Source: Salinispirillum sp. LH 10-3-1
Lineage (GTDB): Bacteria; Pseudomonadota; Gammaproteobacteria; Pseudomonadales; Natronospirillaceae
Direction: 5' to 3'
NCBI RefSeq assembly: GCF_030643825.1
Contig: NZ_CP101717.1
Span: 3,059,673-3,123,672 of the forward strand
DNA: 64,000 bases
How positions within the stretch are numbered: the first letter of the stretch is position 1; every line of letters starts with the position of its first letter. The notes under the pieces were generated by a model. The model worked only from the letters and a program-made list of their open reading frames with translations, was not told the DNA's origin and ran no database searches. Below are positions 26,142 through 34,825 of the stretch, piece after piece. A program made the position numbers and the translations under genes.

Positions 26142-26993
26142 TTACCCCTTCGTCGCGCCCAAGGTCAAACCGGCGATAAAGTGCTTCTGCATAATGAAGA
26201 ACAAGGCCACCGGCGGCAGAGCAGCGACGATGCTGCCCGCCGATATTAACTGCCATGAGGCTAACCACTGACCGCGTAAGGCACTGATACCCGCAGTCAC
26301 CGGGCGCACCTCATCGCTTTGCATCAACACCAAGGCCCAGAAATAGTCATTCCACACGAAAGTGAAAATCAACACCACCAGGGCCGCCAGCGCTGGGCGC
26401 ACCAAGGGCAATACAATGGTGAAGAAAATGCGGAACTCACTGGCCCCTTCCAAACGTGCTGACTCGATCAATTCTTCTGGAATATCGATCATAAAATTGC
26501 GCATAAACAACGTGCAAAAGCCGGTTTGGAAAGCGATGTGAAAGATCACCAAGCCCTGAATGCTATCGTACAGCCCTAAGTTCAGCGTCAGGTCACGCAC
26601 GGGAATCATCAGGATCTGAAAGGGCACAAAGTTCCCGCCAATAAACAGCGCCAACAACAGAATGTTGCCGCGAAAGCGATACTTGGCCAGTGCATAGCCT
26701 GCCAGCGTCGACAGCGCCACGGCACCAAAGGCAGCAGGCAGGGTAATCAACAGCGAGTTCACAATGTAGCGTGACATATTGGTGCGCCGGAACACCTCGG
26801 TGTAATTTTCCACCAGCATGATTTCACTGGGCAGGCCCCAGTAGTTGCCGGCATTGATGTCAGCGATGGACCGTATCGACGTTAAAAAGACGGCCAACAG
26901 CGGCAGCAGCCACATGATCAGTGCAATAACCAATGCCGTCTTGTACGTCAACTGGGTGATGGGCGATGTCTGGCGAATATCTGTAGGAAACAT
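26142..26993 (-). CDS. Carbohydrate ABC transporter permease (MalG-type)
   Basis: A 283-residue inner-membrane permease with six predicted helices. The EAA loop that contacts the ATPase reads EELIESARLEGASEFRIFFTIVLPLVRPAL (broken here by family-variable residues), typical of the MalG / second-permease class, and the C-terminus ends in KHFIAGLTLGATKG, a hallmark of sugar permeases of this kind. It forms a heterodimer with the permease encoded just upstream (1-bp gap) for galactoside import. The cognate ATPase is not in the operon. Confidence 0.92.
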   Translation of the reverse strand: MFPTDIRQTSPITQLTYKTALVIALIMWLLPLLAVFLTSIRSIADINAGNYWGLPSEIMLVENYTEVFRRTNMSRYIVNSLLITLPAAFGAVALSTLAGYALAKYRFRGNILLLALFIGGNFVPFQILMIPVRDLTLNLGLYDSIQGLVIFHIAFQTGFCTLFMRNFMIDIPEELIESARLEGASEFRIFFTIVLPLVRPALAALVVLIFTFVWNDYFWALVLMQSDEVRPVTAGISALRGQWLASWQLISAGSIVAALPPVALFFIMQKHFIAGLTLGATKG

Positions 26994-26994
26994 G

Positions 26995-27864
26995 TTATTT
27001 CTCCGTCCGCAGCATACGCCACAGGAAGAAGCTGATGTAAATCAGCATGATCAAAAATAATACGGTTGCGATGGCGGCACCGTAGCCAACACGGTAGTTA
27101 CCAATGGCTTGCTCATACATGTAGTACGCCAACACATTGGAGCTGCCATAAGGGCCACCGGCGGTCATGGTGGCGACCAGATCAAAACTTCTCAACGCGC
27201 CGATCACCGTCACAACCACGGCAATAAAGGTTGCAGGACGCAGCTGTGGCAAGACGATGTACCACAGCATTCGCCAGCCCTTGGCGCCGTCCATACGCGC
27301 CGCCTCCAACTGCTCAGGGTTGAGGTTGTTTAAGCCGGTTAGGTACAAAATCATGCAGTACGCAATCTGCGGCCAAAGGCCAGCGGCGATGATGCCGTAG
27401 GTGACGTATTGGTCGTTCGCCAAAATGGCCACCTTATTGAACCCGAACGCCTCCAGTGCCACGTTCAGTAACCCGAAGCTGGGGTCGTAGAACCATGTAA
27501 ACACCAAGCCGACCACCACTTGCGAAATGACGAACGGAAAGAAAAACAGCGATTTGACCAAGCGAATACCAAACACCTGCTGGTTTAAAAACAACGCAAT
27601 GGCGAGGCCAAACACCGGCGCGAGCATAAACAGCACCAGCCAGATCACGTTGTTTTTCAGCGATGTCCAGAAGCGGTCGTCGTAAATTAATTCGCGGTAG
27701 TTCTCCAGCCCAATCCATACCTTCGGGCTCAAACCGTCCCAGTCGTAAAAACTCAGCCAGATACTCTGCAGTACCGGCGAGATGACGTAGACCAGAAAGA
27801 GAATCAACGCAGGGGCCAGAAAAAGTGCGGGTACCCACAGTGATTGTTGTCGATGTGCGGACAT
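26995..27864 (-). CDS. Carbohydrate ABC transporter permease (MalF/UgpA-type)
   Basis: A 289-residue permease of the first-permease class with about six helices. The N-terminus has the typical LFLAPALILFLVYVISPV helix and IWLSFYDWDG segment; the EAA loop is EQLEAARMDGAKGWRMLWYIVLPQL. It pairs with the MalG-type protein encoded 1 bp downstream. It follows galK with a gap of 48 bp in the galactoside operon. Confidence 0.92.
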   Translation of the reverse strand: MSAHRQQSLWVPALFLAPALILFLVYVISPVLQSIWLSFYDWDGLSPKVWIGLENYRELIYDDRFWTSLKNNVIWLVLFMLAPVFGLAIALFLNQQVFGIRLVKSLFFFPFVISQVVVGLVFTWFYDPSFGLLNVALEAFGFNKVAILANDQYVTYGIIAAGLWPQIAYCMILYLTGLNNLNPEQLEAARMDGAKGWRMLWYIVLPQLRPATFIAVVVTVIGALRSFDLVATMTAGGPYGSSNVLAYYMYEQAIGNYRVGYGAAIATVLFLIMLIYISFFLWRMLRTEK

Positions 27865-27912
27865 AGTTAGTCCCTCGCTATTATTGTTTTAACGCCGGTT
27901 GTTCCGCCGCCG

Positions 27913-29115
27913 CTACTTCGCTTGCTTGCGTTCTAATTCGGTTGTACTGACGACCACCGGGTCTAAACTGAACGCCCCAGCACTGGCCACCGCCGGAATC
28001 AGGGTCGGTGTGTTACCGGTGCGGGTTTGATAGTCACGCTCAACGGCCGCGGCCAATTCGGACAAGCAGGCACGCTGACCCAAGGCAACCACACAACCGC
28101 CAAAGCCACCACCGGTCATGCGCACGCCCGCTCGACCGGCTGCGGCTGATTGCATCAAGCTCACCAACTGATCGATGGCGGGCGTGGTAATAGCAAAGTC
28201 GTCACGCATGGAATCGTGCGACTCGGCCATGACTTGCACCAACGTCGGTAAATCACCGGTCTTCAGCGCGTCGGCAGCGGTCAGCGTACGGGCATTTTCC
28301 GTCAACACATGCCGAGCACGGCGGAATTCGTTGGCGGGCAGGTGTGCTTCAGCGGCTAGCAACTGAGCCAAAGAAACGTCGCGCAGACTGGGCTGGCCGA
28401 AATAAGCGGCGACCGATTCGCATTCTTGGCGGCGCTGGTTGTAAGCACTTTCGACCAAGCCACGGCGCACCCCACTGTGCACAATCAGCAAACCCCAATC
28501 GGCCGGCATGGCCACTGGCGTTGCACTCAAGTCGGCGCAGTCGATCAAGAGCGCACTGTTGTGCTGGCCGAGAGCAGAGACCATCTGGTCCATGATGCCA
28601 CACGAGATACCGACGAATTCGTTTTCTGCCGCCTGCCCGACTTTTGCCGCCTCTTGTGGCGTGATTTGTTCGCCGCTGATGGCAAGCAACGCTCGAATCA
28701 AGGCGATTTCAAAACTGGCTGAGCTGCTGAGCCCAGCACCGGAGGGTACATTGCCGGTCACGAGCAATTGCGCGCCGGCCAGTTGAAACCCGCGCTGACG
28801 CAGTTGTGCAACGACACCGCGCACGTAGTCTGACCATGGGGCTTCCTTGTCGCGTTCCGGGGTGTCATCCAGTGCAACGCAGACACGTTGATGACCAAAA
28901 TCGTGCGCCACGACCTCAAGGGCGCGACCAGACAGCGTTCGTGCGGCGATCCAGGTGCCATAATCAATGGCCGCGGGCAGAACAAAGCCGAGATTGTAGT
29001 CGGTATGCTCACCGATCACATTCACCCGGCCTGGCGCATGTACGATAACCTCTGCCACTACACCGAAAGCCTGCTGGAACCGCTCAGCGACGGTTTGGTT
29101 ACTCAGTAATGTCAT
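27913..29115 (-). CDS. galK: Galactokinase
   Basis: A 400-residue GHMP-family galactokinase. The galactose signature [19 protein letters not shown] (about 29-47), the ATP-binding loop [11 protein letters not shown] and the C-terminal motif [13 protein letters not shown] are all intact. It phosphorylates galactose to galactose 1-phosphate in the cytoplasm, first step of the Leloir pathway. Its ATG overlaps the galT stop by 4 bp (ATGA), so the two are translationally coupled. Confidence 0.96.
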   Translation of the reverse strand: MTLLSNQTVAERFQQAFGVVAEVIVHAPGRVNVIGEHTDYNLGFVLPAAIDYGTWIAARTLSGRALEVVAHDFGHQRVCVALDDTPERDKEAPWSDYVRGVVAQLRQRGFQLAGAQLLVTGNVPSGAGLSSSASFEIALIRALLAISGEQITPQEAAKVGQAAENEFVGISCGIMDQMVSALGQHNSALLIDCADLSATPVAMPADWGLLIVHSGVRRGLVESAYNQRRQECESVAAYFGQPSLRDVSLAQLLAAEAHLPANEFRRARHVLTENARTLTAADALKTGDLPTLVQVMAESHDSMRDDFAITTPAIDQLVSLMQSAAAGRAGVRMTGGGFGGCVVALGQRACLSELAAAVERDYQTRTGNTPTLIPAVASAGAFSLDPVVVSTTELERKQAK

Positions 29116-30179
29116 GCTCGGGCACTCGCTACTTCTGTCTGGGTAAAATGCACGGTGGGCTGTGCCCGCAGCCGCTCCGCAGCTTGTTCCGGCGTAATGT
29201 CGCGCTGCGTTTCGGCCATCATTTCATATCCGACCATAAACTTGCGTACCGTAGCGCTGCGCAACAGCGGTGGAAAGAAATGCGCGTGCAATTGCCAATG
29301 CGCATTGTCTGCACCATTGAACGGCGCGCCGTGCCAGCCCATGGAGTAAGGAAACGAGCACTGAAAGAGGTTGTCGTAACGTGCCGTCAGACGACGCAGG
29401 ATATCGCTCAGACTGACCTGTTCTGCGTCGGTCAGTTCCGTCATACGTGTCCGGTGTGCGCGCGGTATAACCAGTGTCTCAAAAGGCCAAGCAGCCCAGT
29501 ACGGCACCACCACCACCCAATGATCGTTGGCGTCAACCAAGCGCTCTTCGCGCTGCAGTTCTTTTTCGGCGTAGTCTTGCAGCAAGGGCTTACCATGCGT
29601 TTGAGCGTACGCCCGCTGCCGCTCATCTTCTTGCGCCGCCAATGTCGGCAAGCCCGCTTGTGCCCAAACCTGACCATGAGGGTGCGGGTTAGAGCAACCC
29701 ATGGCCTGACCCTTGTTCTCAAAGACCTGAACCCACTGATAGGTTTCACCCAATTCAGCGGTCTGCGCCATCCACAGTTGCACCACCGCCAGCATCTCCT
29801 CGTCACTTAACAAGGGCAGGGTTTTGCTGTGGTCTGGGGAGAAACAAATTACCCGACTGGTGCCAGACTCTGCTTGCAGCTGAAACAATGGGTCGTTTGA
29901 CATGGGCGCCGCAGGCACGTCTTCCTGCAAGGCGGGAAAGTCATTGGTGAACACGAAGGTGGTGGTGTAATTCGGGTTTTGCTGCCCGCCGGAGCGCGTA
30001 TTACCCGGACACAGGTAGCACTCGGGGTCGTGTTCGGGGCGCACTTCCCACGCATTATCTTCTTGCTGACCTTGCCATGGCCGCTTGGTGCGATGTGGCG
30101 ATACCAGCACCCAGTCACCGGTCAGTGCATTGTGACGACGGTGGGCGTGTTCGGTGGGTTGAAACTCCTGTTCGGACAT
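29112..30179 (-). CDS. galT: Galactose-1-phosphate uridylyltransferase
   Basis: A 355-residue HIT-superfamily GalT. The active-site nucleophile region is [11 protein letters not shown] with the HPH triad, zinc-site cysteines are present in CYLCPGN, and [15 protein letters not shown] is conserved near the C-terminus. It exchanges UMP between UDP-glucose and galactose 1-phosphate. It is the first gene of the seven-gene leftward operon and is preceded by a promoter overlapped by a perfect LacI-family operator. Confidence 0.96.
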   Translation of the reverse strand: MSEQEFQPTEHAHRRHNALTGDWVLVSPHRTKRPWQGQQEDNAWEVRPEHDPECYLCPGNTRSGGQQNPNYTTTFVFTNDFPALQEDVPAAPMSNDPLFQLQAESGTSRVICFSPDHSKTLPLLSDEEMLAVVQLWMAQTAELGETYQWVQVFENKGQAMGCSNPHPHGQVWAQAGLPTLAAQEDERQRAYAQTHGKPLLQDYAEKELQREERLVDANDHWVVVVPYWAAWPFETLVIPRAHRTRMTELTDAEQVSLSDILRRLTARYDNLFQCSFPYSMGWHGAPFNGADNAHWQLHAHFFPPLLRSATVRKFMVGYEMMAETQRDITPEQAAERLRAQPTVHFTQTEVASARA

Positions 30180-30235
30180 ACTGACCTCAACGATGCGCGG
30201 CGTTAAATCGCGCGTTATTTATTGTTGTTAAGTGG

Positions 30236-30264
30236 AGTATGCGAAAGAGTGAAAACGTTTTCAA
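30236..30264 (-). promoter_or_regulatory. Promoter of the gal operon
   Basis: On the minus strand a -35 TTGAAA (30259-30264) and -10 CATACT (30236-30241) are separated by exactly 17 bp. The LacI-type operator overlaps the -35 and spacer, which predicts direct repression. Confidence 0.6.
30250..30263. promoter_or_regulatory. LacI-family operator of the gal operon
   Basis: A perfect 14-bp palindrome TGAAAACGTTTTCA with the central CG step typical of LacI/GalR operators. The identical 14-mer occurs before galE (32822-32835). Confidence 0.85.
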
Positions 30265-30449
30265 GACTTTCCCGTAATTTTTTGTTGCTCAGATCCTGAT
30301 CAGCTGTCATCTTTACAAACACGCGCTGAAGGCCCGAGCCATTAACCCTGCACGGAATGACCTGAATACGTGCAGCGACGGGTACCTCTGGGTAGATTTT
30401 CCACCGCTGAATGCAGCAATGAATTTCACCCTGCGTTCAAATGCCTGTT

Positions 30450-30466
30450 AAGATAACGTTTACAAG
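30450..30466. promoter_or_regulatory. Degenerate LacI-type operator before the regulator gene
   Basis: AAGATAACGTTTACAAG resembles the two perfect operators around a shared AACGTTT centre, with weaker half-sites. It lies 24 bp before the GTG start of the regulator and may give mild autoregulation. Confidence 0.5.
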
Positions 30467-30489
30467 TACTTCAATGAGCGAGGGCAGCA

Positions 30490-31503
30490 GTGGCTAACAT
30501 CAAAGACGTGGCACGGATCGCAGGGGTATCGGTATCCACCGTGTCGCGCGTGGTGAACGACTCAGCATCGGTCGCGCCGGAAAAGCGTGCCGTGGTCGAG
30601 GCCGCGATGAAGAAACTGCAGTACCGCCCTAATAGCCTGGCCCGCGCTCTGGTCAGCCGGCAGTCAAACTGCATTGGCCTGATGGTCGGCGAACTCGACT
30701 CGCCATTCTTCTCGCAACTGATGCGTGGCGTGGACGACGTGGTGGTCGACGGTGGTCGCTTTCTGATGATCACCTCTGGGTACCACGACAAACAACGGGA
30801 AGAAAAAGCGCTGGACCTGCTGCAACAGCGCCAATGCGACGCCCTCATCGTGCATTCCAAAGCCCTCAGCGATGAACGCCTGCAGGCACTGGCCGCTACC
30901 GGTACGCCCGTCGTATTCATCAACCGCCTCGTACCGGGCTACGAAGACCGCAGTATCTACCTCGACAACCAGCAAGGCGCTTACCTCGCCACCCGCCACT
31001 TGCTGAGTAAAGGACACCGTGCCATTGCCTTTATCGGCACCAATCTGGTGGAAGTTTCTGATGGCGACGAGCGTTTGCATGGCTACCAGCAAGCACTGGA
31101 TGAATTCAATGTGCCGTTCAACCCCGATATCTGTGTAACCGCCCAGCCGACGGAAGATGGCGGCGGCGATGCGATGAGTAAGCTGCTGGCGCACCAACGC
31201 AAGTTCTCGGCCGTGATGTGTTACAACGACCCGATGGCGGCAGGCGCGATGGGCTTTTTACTCGACAGCGGGTTTGAAGTTCCGCACGATATTTCGGTGG
31301 TCGGTTTCGACGATGTGGTCATTACTCGCTATCTGCGACCTAAGCTCACCACGGTGCACTACCCTATCGAGGAGATGGGTCGTACGGCAGCGAGGCTGGC
31401 TCTGCAAATGCTGAATAAGGTGCCGCGCTTGGCGGAGAGTGAGCTGCGCTTTGCACCACGATTGGTGGTGCGGCAGTCGGTGAAGACTTTTCGAGAGTCG
31501 TAG
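30490..31503 (+). CDS. LacI-family regulator of galactoside utilisation
   Basis: A 337-residue LacI/GalR repressor. The N-terminal helix-turn-helix and hinge read IKDVARIAGVSVSTVSRVVND and YRPNSLARALVSRQ, followed by a periplasmic-binding-like effector domain. It starts at GTG (30490) after AGGG at 30481-30484; the nearby ATG at 30474 is out of frame. It is divergent from the gal operon and convergent with galE. Both targets bear the same perfect operator, so it is the obvious repressor, probably released by galactose or a galactoside. No cysteine or helix suggests another location than the cytoplasm. Confidence 0.93.
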   Translation: MANIKDVARIAGVSVSTVSRVVNDSASVAPEKRAVVEAAMKKLQYRPNSLARALVSRQSNCIGLMVGELDSPFFSQLMRGVDDVVVDGGRFLMITSGYHDKQREEKALDLLQQRQCDALIVHSKALSDERLQALAATGTPVVFINRLVPGYEDRSIYLDNQQGAYLATRHLLSKGHRAIAFIGTNLVEVSDGDERLHGYQQALDEFNVPFNPDICVTAQPTEDGGGDAMSKLLAHQRKFSAVMCYNDPMAAGAMGFLLDSGFEVPHDISVVGFDDVVITRYLRPKLTTVHYPIEEMGRTAARLALQMLNKVPRLAESELRFAPRLVVRQSVKTFRES

Positions 31504-31539
31504 TCTTTCGCCGATAATCCTACCTTGCGTGGCAAGGGT

Positions 31540-31563
31540 GGTTACCTCCGGCGCTCCACGGCA
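31540..31563 (+). repeat. Hairpin repeat family, truncated copy B1
   Basis: Only the left arm and half of the core remain: GGTTACCTCCGGCGCTCCAC followed by GGCA. The right half is missing and replaced by unrelated sequence. A GCTCATCG / CGATGAGC pair (31566-31573, 31656-31663) spans the interval to copy B2. Confidence 0.7.
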
Positions 31564-31659
31564 AAGCTCATCGATATCTGAAGAAAAGCCTACAGAAAGG
31601 CATTCTAGCCCTAACTAGAATCACCAAATACTCTAACGGCGCCAGTGCAATAAGGCGAT

Positions 31660-31732
31660 GAGCGCAGGGATATGCCTAAAAGCGCGACTTCTCGGCCTGC
31701 CGTGGAGCGCTGTAGGCATATTCCGAGAGCTC
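31660..31732 (-). repeat. Hairpin repeat family, copy B2
   Basis: A full copy in reverse orientation. Arms TATGCCTA / TAGGCATA (31671-31678, 31713-31720) enclose the core, with AGCGC / GCGCT pairing inside and the CTCTCGG / CCTGCGC-type flanks outside. It lies between the convergent regulator and galE genes. Confidence 0.85.
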
Positions 31733-31780
31733 ATGCCGGAGCCACTGCAATGAACTCAAGCCGTGGTGCTAGATAGACTA

Positions 31781-32791
31781 TCAATAGCCGTTGGGATTCG
31801 CCGACTGCCACGCCCAAGAATCCCGCACCATATCTTCCAAATTAAGCTTTGCTTGCCAGCCTAGCAGCTGTGTCGCCTTGGTGGGGTCGGCGAAGTAAGA
31901 GGCTACATCACCCGCGCGGCGTGGCGCGATTTGGTAAGGAATGGGGACGCCGTTTACCCGCTCAAAGGTGTTGACCACATCCATCACACTGCACCCCACA
32001 CCTGTGCCTAAATTGAATGCGTCTGCACCGCTGTGCTGTGCCAAGTACTCCACCGCTTTAATATGTCCAGCGGCCAAGTCCATCACATGAATGTAGTCGC
32101 GCACGCCAGTACCGTCGGGGGTGCTGTAGTCGTTACCATAAACCGACAAATGCGGGCGCTTACCCACCGCGACCTGGGTGACGTAGGGCATTAAATTGTT
32201 CGGAATACCATTCGGGTTTTCACCGATACGGCCGGACGGATGCGCGCCAATGGGGTTGAAATAACGCAGCAACGACACCCGCCATTCCGGGTCGGCGTTG
32301 GCGATCTCACGCAGCATTTGCTCAATCACCAGTTTGGTTTGCCCATAGGGGTTTGAGGTGCGCAGGGCTGCGGTTTCGGGAATGGGTACGACATCCGGAT
32401 CACCGTAAACGGTGGCAGAACTGCTAAACACGATGCGCTTGCAGCCCACTTCTGCCATCACTTCACACAAGCGCAAGGTGCCGACGACGTTGTTGTCGTA
32501 ATAGGCCATCGGCTGCTCCACGGACTCTCCGACGGCTTTTGATCCTGCGAAGTGAATGACGCTGTCGATGCTGTGCTGGGCAAAGAGTGCGCGCACGGCA
32601 CTGGTATCACGAATGTCACCGACGACAAGGTCCAGGGTTTTACCCGTCATTTCCTGTACGCGACGCAGTGCTGCTTCACTGGCATTGGAGAGGTTGTCCA
32701 GCACCACGACATCATAGCCCGACTCCAACAACAGCAGGCAAGTATGACTGCCGATATAGCCCGCTCCACCTGTTACCAGTATCTTTGCCAT
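31781..32791 (-). CDS. galE: UDP-glucose 4-epimerase
   Basis: A 336-residue short-chain dehydrogenase-type epimerase. The NAD-binding motif is GGAGYIGSH at residues 7-15, the catalytic Ser/Thr and Tyr-x-x-x-Lys are in SSSATVYG and NPYGQTKL, and the C-terminal RRAGDVASYFADP is typical. It interconverts UDP-galactose and UDP-glucose, completing the Leloir pathway. It is transcribed apart from galTK but carries the same operator, 31 bp before its start, and a strong GAGGAG ribosome-binding site. Confidence 0.96.
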   Translation of the reverse strand: MAKILVTGGAGYIGSHTCLLLLESGYDVVVLDNLSNASEAALRRVQEMTGKTLDLVVGDIRDTSAVRALFAQHSIDSVIHFAGSKAVGESVEQPMAYYDNNVVGTLRLCEVMAEVGCKRIVFSSSATVYGDPDVVPIPETAALRTSNPYGQTKLVIEQMLREIANADPEWRVSLLRYFNPIGAHPSGRIGENPNGIPNNLMPYVTQVAVGKRPHLSVYGNDYSTPDGTGVRDYIHVMDLAAGHIKAVEYLAQHSGADAFNLGTGVGCSVMDVVNTFERVNGVPIPYQIAPRRAGDVASYFADPTKATQLLGWQAKLNLEDMVRDSWAWQSANPNGY

Positions 32792-32821
32792 GGATCCGCT
32801 CTCCTCGCCTTTCGCGTCGTT

Positions 32822-32835
32822 GAAAACGTTTTCAA
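32822..32835. promoter_or_regulatory. LacI-family operator of galE
   Basis: The same perfect TGAAAACGTTTTCA palindrome as at 30250-30263, placed 31 bp upstream of the galE start. It sits just downstream of a possible -10 (TTATCT), a position suited to repression. Confidence 0.85.
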
Positions 32836-32962
32836 GATAACCTCAATTGTTGCCAAAAGCAACACCAGCGTTGTCACGAGTGCGACACTTTGCCACATAC
32901 TATTGGGGGTATTAGTCGTTATACTTCGATGGTACTCAAAAACACATAGGCTATTACTCGGC

Positions 32963-34228
32963 ATGTCGCCTTCTTCCATATTGTCTTTGTCATTGCCTGC
33001 CGACCTTTTGTTGCTGCGTGTACTCTATGCGCTGCGAGGTTTTGCTGTAGTCGGTCAGACGATCGCTATTCTCGTCGCGACCTATGTCTTTAATATGACA
33101 CTGCCATTAACCGCCTTGTGGCTCGGGGTTGGTGCGTTGCTGCTGTTTAATCTGGTGTTGTTTTGGTGGGTGTTCAACACGCGCAAGGTGACCCAGTGGC
33201 AATGGGTAGGGCATATTGGTATTGATCTGCTGGTGTTGACGTGGCAGCTGTTTTGGACCGGTGGCTCGACCAATCCTTTTGTGTCGCTGTATTTGCTCCC
33301 GGTGGCGCTGGTGGCGCTCGCTTTACCCGTACGCGCGGTCATCATGGTCGGCATAGCGACCTCGGTCAGCTACTCACTGCTGATGCTGTTCCACAAGCCT
33401 CTTTTAATGAGCGCCTCGATGTTATCGCCGGGTATGCAGTTGCATGTACTGGGCATGTGGGTGAATTTTCTACTCACCGTTGCGCTGCTGACCGCCTTTG
33501 GCAGCTGGATGTCGCACAATCTGCGCCTGCAGCGCGACAAGCTGCAACAGGCGCGTGCCAAGGCGATGCGTAATCAATCCATCCTAGGTATAGCGGCGCA
33601 TTCTGCCCAAGCCGCGCATGAACTGAACACACCACTGTCGACGCTCAAGATGATTGCGGCAGAGATGAAAAGCCGCGCCGACGAGTTTCCTGCGGACTTA
33701 CGCGACGACATCGACACCCTCGACCAACAACTGGATTTCTGCCGCGACAGCGTGCAACGCATGGTCAAGGGCGCTCGGGCTGCCGCCGAACACAATACGC
33801 GCAAGGTCAGCAGTTTGTTTCGTGAAACCTTGGCGCGCTTTCGCCTGTTGCGCCCGGAGATTGAGCTGGACACCACACTGCCTGACTTGACCGGTACAAC
33901 AGTGCAAGAGGCACTGGCCTGGCAACACTTGCTGTTAACCTTGTTGGATAACGCGGCCGACGCCAGCCTAGCGCAGGGCCATAAACACATTGCGCTCAAC
34001 GTCACCCGCCACGGGCAACAGCTGACCATTGCGGTGACCGATCACGGACAGGGTGAACCCTCACTCACTGGAGTGGCCCTGCACAGCACTAAGACACACG
34101 GCTTCGGGATTGGTTTGGCGTTAGCCGACCTGACGCTCGAAGCCTCGGGTAACCAATTGACCATAGAGACTCTGCCGCAGGGCCATGTGGCCTATGTTGA
34201 AATGCCGCTGCGTGAGGAACCACTATGA
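32963..34228 (+). CDS. regB: Redox sensor histidine kinase RegB/PrrB/RoxS family
   Basis: A 421-residue membrane kinase; I start at the ATG at 32963 because the open frame upstream runs through galE. Six hydrophobic helices span about 15-195. The quinone-binding heptad GGSTNPF (100-106), the phosphorylated His219 in AAHELNTPLSTL and the redox cysteine Cys260 in CRDSVQRM have the spacing of RegB (His225, Cys265). Family members inhibit their kinase activity when the quinone pool or cysteine is oxidised. Its stop overlaps the regA start by ATGA, and cytochrome bd genes follow. Confidence 0.92.
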   Translation: MSPSSILSLSLPADLLLLRVLYALRGFAVVGQTIAILVATYVFNMTLPLTALWLGVGALLLFNLVLFWWVFNTRKVTQWQWVGHIGIDLLVLTWQLFWTGGSTNPFVSLYLLPVALVALALPVRAVIMVGIATSVSYSLLMLFHKPLLMSASMLSPGMQLHVLGMWVNFLLTVALLTAFGSWMSHNLRLQRDKLQQARAKAMRNQSILGIAAHSAQAAHELNTPLSTLKMIAAEMKSRADEFPADLRDDIDTLDQQLDFCRDSVQRMVKGARAAAEHNTRKVSSLFRETLARFRLLRPEIELDTTLPDLTGTTVQEALAWQHLLLTLLDNAADASLAQGHKHIALNVTRHGQQLTIAVTDHGQGEPSLTGVALHSTKTHGFGIGLALADLTLEASGNQLTIETLPQGHVAYVEMPLREEPL

Positions 34229-34770
34229 CGGATGCACCAACCGGCACTGTATTGATCATCGACGACGATGCGGCGTTTCGCCGTTTGCTCGGCCGTGGTC
34301 TGACTCGACTGGGCTGGCAAACATTGGAAGCCGACTCATCGGCGTCTGCCATGGCTGCTTTGCAGCAAGCGCCGTCTCATGTTTTGCTCGACCTGCGGCT
34401 GGGTGAAGAAAACGGCATGACGCTACTGGAACCCATTCGCGCGCAGTACCCAGACATCAGAATCATCTTATTGACAGGCTTTGCCAGCATCGCCTCGGCG
34501 GTAGCCGCGATGAAGCGTGGGGCAGATGACTACCTGAGTAAACCCGTGGATATTCAAGCGGTTGATCAAGCGCTGCGCGGTGACCGGCCGGATGCGGTTG
34601 AAGACATACAAGAGCAGCCTCCCGCCCTGCGGCGTGTGGAGTGGGAGCATATTCAGCGCGTGCTGGCGGACTGCGGCGGCAATGTGTCTGAGGCAGCACG
34701 CGTACTCGGCATGCATCGGCGCAGCTTACAACGCAAGCTGGCCAAAAAGCCGGGGCCAGAAAGACCCTAA
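34225..34770 (+). CDS. regA: Response regulator RegA/PrrA/RoxR family
   Basis: A 181-residue regulator. The receiver (about 8-120) has the acidic IIDDD, phosphorylated Asp56 in LLDLRLGE and Lys in YLSKPVD; a Fis-type helix-turn-helix follows (GGNVSEAARVLGMHRRSLQRKL), nearly invariant in RegA proteins. The linker is short, without the usual run of prolines. In Pseudomonas the RoxS/RoxR pair controls the cyanide-insensitive oxidase cioAB, and here cydAB starts 55 bp downstream, so direct control is likely. Confidence 0.93.
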   Translation: MTDAPTGTVLIIDDDAAFRRLLGRGLTRLGWQTLEADSSASAMAALQQAPSHVLLDLRLGEENGMTLLEPIRAQYPDIRIILLTGFASIASAVAAMKRGADDYLSKPVDIQAVDQALRGDRPDAVEDIQEQPPALRRVEWEHIQRVLADCGGNVSEAARVLGMHRRSLQRKLAKKPGPERP

Positions 34771-34825
34771 GCGATGATCGAATGGCGCTAAAAAGCGCAC
34801 TGATTCACTTAATGCGAGGTACACC

